DNA of 64,000 nucleotides from Theocolax elegans. Taxonomy: Eukaryota > Arthropoda > Insecta > Hymenoptera > Cerocephalidae. Location of the stretch: assembly GCA_026168455.1 (NCBI GenBank), contig CM047425.1:48131678-48195677 (forward strand). The letters run 5' to 3'. The translations under genes were made by a program, and so were the position numbers. The notes beneath the pieces are model-generated. The model saw only the letters and a program-made list of their open reading frames with translations. It searched no databases and was not told where the DNA came from. Every line of letters starts with the position of its first letter. Within the stretch, counting starts at the first letter, position 1. This document shows, piece after piece, positions 1-8,987 of this stretch.

Positions 1-357
1 TCAAAATACTTTCTATTCCTAAAACTTGAAGTTAGAAATTTAATATAATAAATGATATTATATTCTTGTAAATACGATGTACTTATCACTCTTACAAAAC
101 AAAAGTTAATATTTTTAATAATGAAAATTTGAAGTTTTTCTAAGTAGAAAAAAAGATAGAAGCAGAAATGAAGATATTTATTTTATCAGTTAACGATTAT
201 CATTATACTTGCGTATTCTCACACCTTCGTGGAAGGTGTTATTTCAAATACTTTCTATTCCTAAAACTTGAAGTTAGAAATTTAATATAATAAATGATAT
301 TATATTCTTGTAAATACGATGTACTTATCACTCTTACAAAAACAAAAGTTAATATTT
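1..357. repeat. Partial tandem repeat, about 242 bp period
   Basis: The sequence beginning at base 2 (aatactttctattcctaaaa and onward) starts again at about 244 and runs in register for roughly 115 bases. A short hairpin at 221-239 (ACACCTTC, 3-base loop, GAAGGTGT) lies just before the second copy. A hairpin with the same stem and a different loop occurs at 8892-8910 and in its duplicate near 10697. No coding potential was seen. The stretch from 358 to about 540 is AT-rich and I see nothing else in it. Confidence 0.7.
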
Positions 358-614
358 TTTTTAAAATACAAAAATACAAGGCTTAACACGTGTATTTAGT
401 TAAAAAGCAAAATAATTATATAAAACACGTACTTATTTATTAAGGTTAGGTTGAAACGTCAAAATATAAAGTAATCGTTCTATTAAAAATCACGTCGTTT
501 GCATTAACATTTTTTTCGTGTTCAAGTATAATTACGTAAACAATATAAATTTTTAGTAGGAATTTGTCGATCTGACGGAGGCGAAGGAAAAGAAAAAAAA
601 CACAAAAAGTTTTT

Positions 615-665
615 CTTCCAAGCGACGTTTCGTTGGCTTGGTCTGCCAACCTCTTCAGGCTATTT
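615..665 (-). ncRNA. Hammerhead ribozyme in Penelope tail
   Basis: On the minus strand the conserved core CTGAAGAG is followed by stem II (GTTGGC pairing with GCCAAC, loop AGACCAA), then GAAACGTCGC. This matches the hammerhead pattern CUGANGA, stem II, GAAA. Penelope-like retroelements are known to carry hammerhead motifs in their pseudo-LTRs, and the position just 3' of the reverse transcriptase ORF fits. Stems I and III are short and I could not confirm them by folding. Confidence 0.75.
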
Positions 666-866
666 TTTATTGATAACACACAAATAACAAATTAACAGAA
701 CGCACAAACAATATTGAAAAACTTAGATGTAAAAAAAATACCTTTTTTATAATCGGATAACCGATTCGTCAAGCGGTTAGATAAACAGTCAACATAAGCA
801 AAACTCGGTGTATTTATATATATATCGCTAAAGGTAGTGTAACGTAAACATTGTACAACTGTCAAA

Positions 867-3203
867 TCAGGCATTTAAATTTCTGAGAACTGGGAAATAA
901 GAGCTATTTAAAAATCTAATATCGTCTTTCTTATTAATATTATTAACATCAAGTTTAATGTGTAACATTTCCGAAATAAGACGCTTTTTATAATTGATCT
1001 CCCTATCGACAATTTTTACACCATCCCAATCAAATTCATGTTTATTTAAAAACATATGTTGATTAATAACTGAATCAGTATTGTTATTCTTTTTGTGTTC
1101 ATTAATCCTCGTTTTTAGTAAACGTTTAGTTTCACCAACGTAAGATGCAGGCCGGTCTTTACAATTTAATTTATAAACAACATTCATCTGTTCAAACTTT
1201 TTTGTACCATCTTTACCCAGTTTAATAATAGAATTCAAACTTTTTTGAACTAATGGTAGAGTTTGAATATTAACAGACCTTAATATGCGAGATAATTTAT
1301 CAAAATTCTGAGAAAAAGGTAATGGTAAATAGGCAAGACGTTTAATTCTGGAAGTAGATTGAATATTTTTTTTAAATTTTAACTTATTTAGACGGAAGTG
1401 AATATTTTGTTTAATAAATTTGATATTGTAGTCATTGTCGATAAGTAGATTTTTTACAATATTTAAATTAGTTGTATGATATCGTACATCTGATAATAAA
1501 AAAGCTCTGTCTACTAAATTATAAATAACATTCTTTTTTTGTTGAGTTGGATGATTTGAAAAATAATTAATCAATCGACCAGAAGCTATGGGTTTTTGGT
1601 ACCAATTTGTTATAATACGATCATTTTCTCTAATTAAGGTAATGTCAAGAAAATTGATTTTTTGGTTTATTTCTAATTCTGAAGTAAATTGTAAATTTTT
1701 ATTATATGAATTAAAAATATTTATAACTAAATTTACATGTTCTTTCTTAACACACAAGATAGTATCATCAACGTATCTAAAATAAAAAAGTGGTTTGCAA
1801 TTATGTTCGTTCAATAATTTATTTAAGCAATCATTTTCCAAATCATCCATTACAATATCAGCAAATAACGGAGAAATCGGAGAACCCATGGGAGTACCAT
1901 GAATTTGTTGATAATAGATATTGTTAAAAACAAAATATGTATTATTGTAAAGAAATTTCGTACATACTAAGATCTCATTGAACGGAATGCGACATTTATT
2001 ATTAATAGAAGAAAAACGTTTTTCTAGACTATCTAATACTAAATTGCAAGGGATGTTAGTAAAAAGTGAAACAACATCCAATGAAAGTAAAACATGATCA
2101 TTGTCTAAAATAACATCCTTTAATTTTTCTTTCAACTGAAAACTATTGTTAATGTGAGATTTCGGTAATTTAATAGCTGTTTTTAATTCATTGTAAATTA
2201 TTTTAGCAAGAAAATGTGTAGGGCTATTAACTAAAGAAATGATAGGTCTTAACGGGTTATCAATCTTATGGATTTTTGGTAAACCATAACCTTTCGCTAA
2301 ACAAGTATTAGAACAGGTGAGTGCATTAGTGTGAAATTTGTGTTGTAAAAATTCATGATTATTTAAATGTTTCAAAATTTTAGAAGTAGAAGATTGTAAG
2401 TTTTTTAATGGATTCTTAGAAATACACCTATAGACAGTATTATCCGAAAAAATGTTAGTCATTTTTGTAACATAATCAGATTTGTACATACAAACTGTTT
2501 TGTTACCTTTATCCGAAGTAGTAAAAAATATGTTTGGATTGTTATTTAAAAAAATTTTTGTAGTATTAATTTTATTGATAAGTACTTTTTCTTTACTATC
2601 TAAATGAGTTTTTGTTTTTATGGTTAAATTGATGTTATTTATCACTTGTTCTCTAATATTTGAACTAACAACTTTACTGATATCTAAAGTTTGCAAACAA
2701 TTTTCCGTGCTTTTAATGATATCAATAACTATTGGATTCGATAAATTCGATTTAAGACTAAAATTCGGACCAAGAGTAACAATGTCTTTAACTTCATTAG
2801 GAATATATATTTTTGTTAAATTTATTAACCATCTGTTATTATCTGACATAGTCACCATTGTATTTAATGATTTAATTTTTAAATCCTTTAAGTGTTCAAA
2901 TTTTTTCAGTAATAAAGCATCGTGTTTACTTCGTAACTTAAAATATTTCTGAGTAGTCATGTCAAAGAAAACTTTAAATACATCTTTATCTGTCACACAA
3001 TCATAAATTTTTTGTTTAAGATTATTAAGAGATTTCTGAATAAAATTTATATGAAAATTAATATCTCTAATTTCCAGATTCAAAATTTTTCTTAAAAAAT
3101 AGTTCTTAAAATCCTTGATTTTGTTTATACAAGTAAAACTTTGGAAGGACAGGGCTTTAAAACGCTTACTTATGTCAAGAATATGCTGTGGAACAACCAG
3201 CAA
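867..3203 (-). CDS. Penelope-like reverse transcriptase with GIY-YIG endonuclease
   Basis: This uninterrupted 778-residue ORF encodes the single protein of a Penelope-like retroelement, which copies element RNA at a nicked chromosomal target. The N-terminal third is lysine/asparagine-rich. The RT core follows: GLPKIHK near residue 305, a motif A region (LSLDVVSLF) near 374, motif B (GTPMGSP) near 438 and the catalytic YVDD near 478. The C-terminal GIY-YIG endonuclease starts near 673, with YVGETKRLL and the downstream RINEH. Length and domain order are those of endonuclease-bearing Penelope proteins. One odd point is that the second cysteine of the Cys-x2-Cys pair just before YVGET is arginine here (NCKDR), whereas the inverted truncated copy at 3290-3600 keeps NCKDC. 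The ORF is otherwise open, so the copy may be recent. The start codon chosen is the first ATG in frame. Confidence 0.92.
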   Translation of the reverse strand: MLVVPQHILDISKRFKALSFQSFTCINKIKDFKNYFLRKILNLEIRDINFHINFIQKSLNNLKQKIYDCVTDKDVFKVFFDMTTQKYFKLRSKHDALLLKKFEHLKDLKIKSLNTMVTMSDNNRWLINLTKIYIPNEVKDIVTLGPNFSLKSNLSNPIVIDIIKSTENCLQTLDISKVVSSNIREQVINNINLTIKTKTHLDSKEKVLINKINTTKIFLNNNPNIFFTTSDKGNKTVCMYKSDYVTKMTNIFSDNTVYRCISKNPLKNLQSSTSKILKHLNNHEFLQHKFHTNALTCSNTCLAKGYGLPKIHKIDNPLRPIISLVNSPTHFLAKIIYNELKTAIKLPKSHINNSFQLKEKLKDVILDNDHVLLSLDVVSLFTNIPCNLVLDSLEKRFSSINNKCRIPFNEILVCTKFLYNNTYFVFNNIYYQQIHGTPMGSPISPLFADIVMDDLENDCLNKLLNEHNCKPLFYFRYVDDTILCVKKEHVNLVINIFNSYNKNLQFTSELEINQKINFLDITLIRENDRIITNWYQKPIASGRLINYFSNHPTQQKKNVIYNLVDRAFLLSDVRYHTTNLNIVKNLLIDNDYNIKFIKQNIHFRLNKLKFKKNIQSTSRIKRLAYLPLPFSQNFDKLSRILRSVNIQTLPLVQKSLNSIIKLGKDGTKKFEQMNVVYKLNCKDRPASYVGETKRLLKTRINEHKKNNNTDSVINQHMFLNKHEFDWDGVKIVDREINYKKRLISEMLHIKLDVNNINKKDDIRFLNSSYFPVLRNLNA

Positions 3204-3285
3204 GTCGGTAGTTAAGATTCATCCAATTCTTCAAGTACTTTTTGATGTGCGAACCATAATTTTCTTCGATATATTTGAAGTAGGA

Positions 3286-3599
3286 GTATCGTAAAATTAA
3301 ATTGTAAAGACTGTCCTGCATCTTACGTTGGTGAAACTAAACGTTTACTAAAAACGAGGATTAATGAACACAAAAAGAATAACAATACTGATTCAGTTAT
3401 TAATCAACATATGTTTTTAAATAAACATGAATTTGATTGGGATGGTGTAAAAATTGTCGATAGGGAGATCAATTATAAAAAGCGTCTTATTTCGGAAATG
3501 TTACACATTAAACTTGATGTTAATAATATTAATAAGAAAGACGATATTAGATTTTTAAATAGCTCTTATTTCCCAGTTCTCAGAAATTTAAATGCCTGA
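3286..3599 (+). pseudogene. 5'-truncated Penelope GIY-YIG fragment
   Basis: In the plus strand this region encodes the last hundred or so residues of the same Penelope protein, from KLNCKDC through the final NLNA. The ATG at 3411 is internal to the domain and is not a real start. The fragment has kept the second cysteine of the zinc-type pair that the full-length copy lost. It begins abruptly at about 3286, which fits 5' truncation during target-primed reverse transcription. Confidence 0.85.
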
Positions 3600-3802
3600 T
3601 TTGACAGTTGTACAATGTTTACGTTACACTACCTTTAGCGATATATATATAAATACACCGAGTTTTGCTTATGTTGACTGTTTATCTAACCGCTTGACGA
3701 ATCGGTTATCCGATTATAAAAAAGGTATTTTTTTTACATCTAAGTTTTTCAATATTGTTTGTGCGTTCTGTTAATTTGTTATTTGTGTGTTATCAATAAA
3801 AA

Positions 3803-3850
3803 ATAGCCTGAAGAGGTTGGCAGACCAAGCCAACGAAACGTCGCTTGGAA
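3803..3850 (+). ncRNA. Hammerhead ribozyme, inverted Penelope tail
   Basis: This is the plus-strand copy of the motif at 615-665: CTGAAGAG, stem II GTTGGC/GCCAAC, then GAAACGTCGC. The core is intact. Its presence in the truncated copy means both inverted tails could self-cleave if transcribed. Confidence 0.72.
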
Positions 3851-3905
3851 GAAAAACTTTTTGTGTTTTTTTTCTTTTCCTTCGCCTCCGTTAGATCGAC
3901 AAATT

Positions 3906-4374
3906 CCTACTAATTACCATGGAGAGCGCTCATCATATTTATGGAATATAAATTTTTGATAAAAAAGTGTACTACATACCCTTCTTTTTAAGAGTAATAC
4001 TTTTCATAAATACAAACATAGTCGCGTGCATGCTGTTTTACGTTAAAACTTTTTTGTTTACATGCGTTACGATATCGATATTCAGTATGCGTAGGCGTAT
4101 GTCATGTACTAAATACTATAATAGGAAAATTTGTACATTTATGACACGAAAAATTCTGATAGAATAATTTAGACAAATGTAAATATTAATAAAAATGAAA
4201 ACTTAATTCAACTGACTCAATGGCAACTTAAAATTTTTCTTTTAAAATTCTTAGAACTTTATTATTCAGGTAAAAGTTATTTTAATAAATTTTCTTCCTC
4301 GATTAATTATATTTACATAAAATATTAACAAAATATTATACATTAACATCAGTACAATACTCATAAAATTTTGT
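3906..4374. other. AT-rich spacer, no feature seen
   Basis: Stop-rich, AT-rich sequence between the Penelope tail and the YRDC fragment. Only short open stretches without recognisable motifs were found. Confidence 0.5.
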
Positions 4375-4740
4375 CTAATTTTTCACAGATACATTCTTGA
4401 AATCTTCAGATGTTTCAGAATGTTCAATTGTCTCTTTTGTTACTTCATCACTAACTGATTCCATTTTTCTTGTTGCATTCTTATCAGTTATTCGTTTAAG
4501 TTTATAAATTTTCAAAGTTTTCATAGTTTTTGCATATCCAATGCTTTTTCTAACTATTTTAAATTTTCCTTTTTCTGTTAAGTCCACTATAGTTGAGCCA
4601 GATCTGCATGATCTCTTTAAGTTAGTTGTACTCATTTTTTCATAAAATATTCCACCAAGATGTAGCCACTATTCAGTGAATTCACTAGGATGTAAGGTAC
4701 TTCATGTGGTTGATTAACCATTTTAATGTCGCTCGTTTTA
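4375..4740 (-). pseudogene. YRDC: YRDC C-terminal exon, disrupted
   Basis: The minus strand encodes the C-terminal part of the YrdC/Sua5-type threonylcarbamoyl-AMP synthase domain, which makes the t6A precursor for ANN-reading tRNAs. Visible matches are the block SGSTIVDLTEKGKFKIVRKS (vertebrate homologues have LGSTVVDL..GKFGIIRPG at this place) and, upstream in the same frame, STLHPSEFTE followed by an in-frame TAG where the family has leucine before tryptophan. Further upstream the frame is lost near 4725. The stop and the shift suggest a pseudogene or sequence errors. The other visible exon of the same gene lies at about 5022-5346, with a tRNA-derived SINE between. The middle of the domain is not found. 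Confidence 0.7.
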
Positions 4741-4765
4741 TCCTCCCAACTTGTTGATAATACAT

Positions 4766-4860
4766 TCCCCAGTGGTGCTTGTCTCAATCAGCATAGACCA
4801 GGAATCAATCCTGCGACTTTTGTATACAAGTCCACCACTCTACCAACAAAGCAAAGTTTC
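4766..4860 (-). repeat. tRNA-derived SINE head
   Basis: On the minus strand a box A-like TGGTAGAGTGG and a box B-like GGATTGATTCC are spaced as in a tRNA gene and embedded in a tRNA-like sequence (GTTGGTAGAGTGGTGGACT). It lies in the presumed YRDC intron. A second, indel-ridden copy lies at about 5310-5400. The parent tRNA is uncertain; tyrosine-type tRNAs look closest. Confidence 0.55.
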
Positions 4861-5021
4861 TTTTAATAAATTCTATGAATTTCTTTAAATGCACAATAAA
4901 CCAATACAAACTTGAAGTAGTAATAGTAAAAAATATTTAAATAATATTTAAATTTTAATTATTAGTACTTATTGTGATAATATAAGTAAGAATATCAATA
5001 ATTAAAATGGAATGTATACAC

Positions 5022-5346
5022 TACCAAACAGCAAGTGGTTTGCTTAAATCTCTATTTTTAATGGAATATAACTTTGAAATTGATTCATTATCTTGAGATA
5101 AACCAGCTAAACATAAATTGTATCTGTTGGTACAGCTATTACTTTTCCTTTTTTAAGTAATCCTGCTGCAACAGTTGCACTACGAATACCTCCACAAAAC
5201 CATTCTCTTGTACCTGGCAAACTTTTGATTGTATTTTTAGCATCATTCAAGTGCATCTTTACAGGACCCATCATTAACCTTTCTTGTTGTGATTTATGTG
5301 TTTCCCAGTGGGGTCTTGTCTCAATACAGATAGACCAGGCCATCAA
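5022..5346 (-). pseudogene. YRDC: YRDC N-terminal exon with frameshift
   Basis: The minus strand encodes AAGLLKKGKVIAVPTDTIY, the characteristic N-terminal nucleotide-binding strand and loop of YrdC-domain proteins. One base is then missing: the family has GLAGL after TDTIY, and here that sequence continues in another frame (GLSQDNESISKLYSIKNRDL, then KPLAV) and ends near 5023 at a possible donor (GTAGTG). The residues before AAGLL do not resemble a usual YRDC N-terminus and may be intronic or rearranged. The frameshift lies at about 5117. Either this locus is a decayed copy or the base was lost in assembly; the noisy neighbouring duplicate at 5303-5590 makes the second reading plausible. Confidence 0.68.
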
Positions 5347-5590
5347 TCCTGCGACTTTTGATACAAGTACCCACCTACAACAAAGCCAAAGTTTCTTTTA
5401 TAAATCTATGAATTTCTTAAATGCACAATAAACAATACAAACTGAGTAGTAATAGTAAAAATATTTAAATAATATTTAATTTAATTATTAGTACTTATTG
5501 TGATAATATAAGTAAGAATATCAATAATTAAAATGGAATGTATACACTACCAAACCGCAAGTGGTTTGCTTAAATCTCTATTTTGGACCC
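5303..5590. repeat. Indel-ridden duplicate of 4760-5082
   Basis: The SINE, the AT-rich intron and the end of the YRDC exon are repeated here in the same order with many single-base deletions in homopolymers. The flanking words match too: ggacccatcattaacc occurs at 5267 and again at 5585. Confidence 0.75.
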
Positions 5591-5748
5591 ATCATTAACC
5601 TTTCTTGTTGTGATTTATGTGTACATACATTTAAAATAAGCGTAATATTCATACCTAAAATTATTCAAACAGTTATATACGTTATATTGATAAAAAATAC
5701 AAATATAGTATGCCGATAGTTTGCTTAATAAATTGTAGCTATACATTT

Positions 5749-6049
5749 TTATTCTCGCCAATTTTTGTAAAATGTTGTCATAGATTCATCAGCAGATCGT
5801 TTTGAATTTGCATGAAAAATGCTCAATTGTAAGATCATTTAGGACAACGTTCTTCAGTAGAATTAACGTTTTCCCATGCAACAGCACCGCCAAAAACATC
5901 ATCCACTTCTTTAAGTTTAGGATATGTTCGAGTGTTTACTCGACGATTAACATTGCATATGTATGGGTATGTATTGCATGCAAAACGCAATGAAACGTTT
6001 CCTTCTTCTATATGTAAAACGTTACCATAAGTTGGGCAAAAAAAAGCAT
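5749..6049 (-). pseudogene. POLR3K: POLR3K (RPC10) pseudogene
   Basis: The minus strand encodes a recognisable but broken copy of the small zinc-ribbon subunit of RNA polymerase III (TFIIS-like, RNA cleavage and termination). The strongest block is YPKLKEVDDVFGGAVAWENV, near-identical to the family. Decay is clear. The run of T after the ATG is one base short, FCPTCGN reads FCPTYGN, the CNTCPY motif reads CNTYPY, and CPKC ends in a stop (CPK, then TGA). The C-terminal half is shifted (FFMQIQ) and the last cysteine pair is deleted, ending TFYKNWRE. At least three zinc ligands are gone, so the product could not fold. No intron is visible, which fits a processed copy, although the size of the gene leaves this open. 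Confidence 0.85.
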
Positions 6050-7183
6050 TTTTTAATCATTGATAAATAATTAAATAATGTTACAAATTGAAGCTAAAAA
6101 ATGCATTATATTTATCATTTTAATAGATAAGGTTATTTTTATTTGTTATCTACTATTAAGTTACAATAAATAAGTGGCAGCATATGACTTATATATAAAT
6201 ATGCATTTCGATATCTTACCAAATAATTCATGACAAAATAAAGTTAAAAACATTGTTAATTTGCATCAAAACATAATACGAGAATGACTCACTTACGTGG
6301 TATGGGTACTTTTGCTTTAAAAAATGTGTATAACTGAAAAGCTAAAAAGCCGACGAAAATGATCGTCATAATTATTATACCGTACCTGTGAAAACTGTAG
6401 TCCAGAACCAAGAATTTGACAAACATTTAAATTATCAACATTAAACATAACCAATAATTGTCACTGACAGGTTCTGCTACGCGCACGCTTCTCGGCAAAT
6501 TAGATGATTGACGACCGTGTAAGATAAAAGATGACCGTTTAAGATAATGAAAAAAATAACAAGATCACGCGTGTCTCAATCATTCTTTCGTTTTCCCCTA
6601 TAGCTCTGTCTCAACTTTTTCGAGTAGACATATTTATATAGGAGACGAAATAAATATCGAAAAATACATATCCGAGTAAAAGAAAATTTGACATCTCAGA
6701 TATTTACATGGAGTTTTTATTTAAAGTATTACTAAATAATTTATCGAAAACTTAGTAAACTGAAAAAATATTCAAAAAGAAATAATATATGATATCAAAA
6801 GTTACGTAAACAACATATATATTAATATTCAAAAATAAAAAAACCGCAAGTGCAGTTAGATGTCTAATAGGTGCTAGCGCACATTATATTTGCGTTGGCT
6901 CCGCTACCGCGCACCTTGATGCATACCCACATACAAGTATAATTTAAATTACTTACATCGCTTTACCGATATTTAAGAAAGTATCAATCAAAAAACAATT
7001 AAAATATAAAATTGAATAAAAAGTTATATTATTGGTGTAATTATAGGTATTGAATCGATTAAAAACGATATCGAAGTGATTTTCTTAATAAAATGTATTA
7101 GGAGATTAGAGGTGAAAGACGCATAATGCTATATTAAAACCTATAGCTGTCAAGGACCCCACTCCTCAACATTATATATTACC
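6050..7183. other. Gene-free AT-rich region with a diverged repeat
   Basis: No coding region was recognised. The interval 6460-6930 resembles 12690-13160 in the same orientation: TAGACATAT-TATA-GGAGACGAAA, then about 390 bases from the first landmark a GC-rich palindromic patch (GGTGCTAGCGCAC ... GCGCACC). The remainder is low-complexity AT-rich sequence. Confidence 0.5.
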
Positions 7184-8987
7184 TCCGATTTCTTTTATTT
7201 ATCAGATAAAGAGTATTCTCCGCCTAAATCTAAAATTTCACTAGGTTTGTAATGGCGGCCTAAACGGTGACTCGACCCGTCTTTACAATCGTCCATTAAT
7301 TCGCTTTGATGTATACATCTGTCGTAAGCCGGCGCGTCGGGTGACGCTGGCGAGTCCGGTATCGACCGTATGTCGGCCAGGAAGGTCGAGGAGATGCTGG
7401 TCCGCTACGCCGCTGCCATAGTGGCTTCTGCGTTGGCTGAGGGAGGACACAGCACTAACCCCTCAAGTAGCTCTCTACGAGCCTGGCCCTGGCCTCGAGA
7501 AACTCGTGGCCAGAGTCGGACGGTTGGATGACCGCCGGTGAGCTCCGCTCACTTTATGAAGTTCTTAGTAGGGTTGGTCAAGATGGACCAACCCAGGAGC
7601 GAGCCGCTCTAACGGCGAGTTGTTCTCGGAGGAAGATGGAGGCGCCCTGTAGGTGGCAGTATGACGTCAGCGACCACTCGAGGTTTAACCTCGGCTTGCG
7701 CTGGACTGCCTCTAACGGTGTAGCCGCTATGGTAGGATCTCGCCTAGGTGGAGGTGGCGGTTCTACTCGGATCCTCGGAGTCCCTGGAGGTGGTAGATCA
7801 AACCGCACCGTCCGCTGTACACCGTTGTCCACCAGCCAACCCTTGAGAGGAGTGAGTCGGGGTAGCGGTAGCTCCGTCTGGGTGCTGATGCTGCTGGCGG
7901 TTTGAGTGGCCTGGTTCTATTTGACGATGGTCTGGGCAGCGGCGGTCCGATTCCGGTACTCCAAGGTGATCCAGGCGGCGAAGTCTTGAACGAGGGAGAG
8001 CCCGATGTATTCGCTCTCGGTGAATTCGTACGGCATGGATGGGATGGGAGAAGGTGCTAATAATTATGACCAAACAAATGATCTTAATTTAAATTCGCCT
8101 TTATTGAAAACTGTATAGGTGGTACAGTAATTGCCCCGAAAGGTGGGGTACTCCCGCAGTGGGAGAAGGCGAGCTGCTGTACGCTCGAACGGGCCTATAC
8201 TTATAACGGTGCCTGCTTATCTTCATAACGGGAACGGCGCGATAAGGGGGTAGCCACCTTACGGCCGTTATTGGTACTACATACTATGTATAAGCTATAT
8301 GTATAAAGGCCGTGCGGTTCACGCCTATAGATAGTAAGCTTGCGAATAACACATCAAAATATGACGAAAGGTCAAGAGAATAGTTGCTGTTTAAATCAGT
8401 ATTTTTTGAATAATACACGTTTTTTCAAAATATTGTTAATTTATCGAATAAGTAACCTTGAATCATCAAAATAACTTATATATTATAGTTTTTTTGATTA
8501 ACATAAATGTCTTACCATATAGTTTATACATGGCGGGATCTATATGGCCATCGTAAACGTATAAAAAAAGTAACAAATTGTAAATTTTCGTACATTTCAG
8601 GCGTTACTTGCAGAATATAAAGCAGATAAAAAATTTTTTCACTAAAAAATTATTGGTTTAAAGAGCAACTATTCTCTTCGCTTTTCTTCACATTTTGAGT
8701 GTACATTACAAAGCTCCATAAAAAGTTTCTGCAATTGAAAGTACTGAAATCAAAATAGCAACGGCAAGTATTTTATAGATATCAACAGAAATTTTTTATT
8801 TATTTATTAGAGTTTCACTTTCAGTAATTTTATTATTCATTATTAAATATTCCACGTTGAATTTGTATCTCTAGACAGTACTTTATATAAAACACCTTCT
8901 ACGAAGGTGTCAACATTCGCCAGTATGGTTTCCAATCACACTTTCAAAAATGTTATCTGATAAAAAAATCTTTAATTATTACTTCCA
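7184..8987. repeat. Tandem segmental duplication, unit 1 (1804 bp)
   Basis: This 1.8 kb block is followed directly by a near-identical copy. Landmarks recur at a constant offset of 1804-1805 bases, and the only difference noticed is one base in a T run (8640 against 10440). Each unit holds a GC-rich, coding-like minus-strand segment, a GC-rich leader (about 8100-8340) with an AATAAA-type signal at its end on the minus strand, and an AT-rich half ending in a hairpin (ACACCTTC/GAAGGTGT). Confidence 0.9.
7195..8036 (-). pseudogene. Decayed GC-rich ORF of unknown family, copy 1
   Basis: On the minus strand an ATG at 8036 opens MPYEFTESEYIGLSLVQDF, continues past one in-frame TAG to a proline-rich stretch (FDLPPPGTPRIRVEPPPPPR) and stops near 7578. 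A further segment, shifted in frame and broken by one more TAG, reads through HYKPSEILDLGGEYSLSDK to a stop at 7195. GC content and codon use differ sharply from the AT-rich surroundings. The leader-like GC-rich sequence upstream suggests a retroelement gag, but I do not recognise the family and claim no function. Confidence 0.45.

Larger units (their letters stand above)
541..3905 (-). mobile_element. Penelope-like element with inverted truncated second copy
   Basis: A complete minus-strand Penelope-like element has its ORF at 867-3203 and its 3' tail reaching down to about 541. A second copy on the plus strand at about 3286-3905 begins inside the endonuclease domain, so it is 5'-truncated, and repeats the same tail in inverted orientation. 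The two tails match almost base for base over roughly 600 bp: the sequence around 692-874 is the reverse complement of 3592-3774. Inverted or tandem partial copies of this kind are typical of Penelope-like elements and their pseudo-LTRs. Each tail carries a hammerhead ribozyme motif. Outer borders are approximate. Confidence 0.85.

Noticed and set aside
446..874. Two short minus-strand frames downstream of the Penelope ORF
   Set aside because: They lie in the non-coding tail and overlap the hammerhead; the inverted copy repeats one of them only because the tail is repeated.
7528..7905. GC-rich plus-strand frame of 125 residues, duplicated at 9332
   Set aside because: It is the antisense shadow of the better-supported minus-strand decayed ORF; GC-rich sequence gives open frames on both strands.
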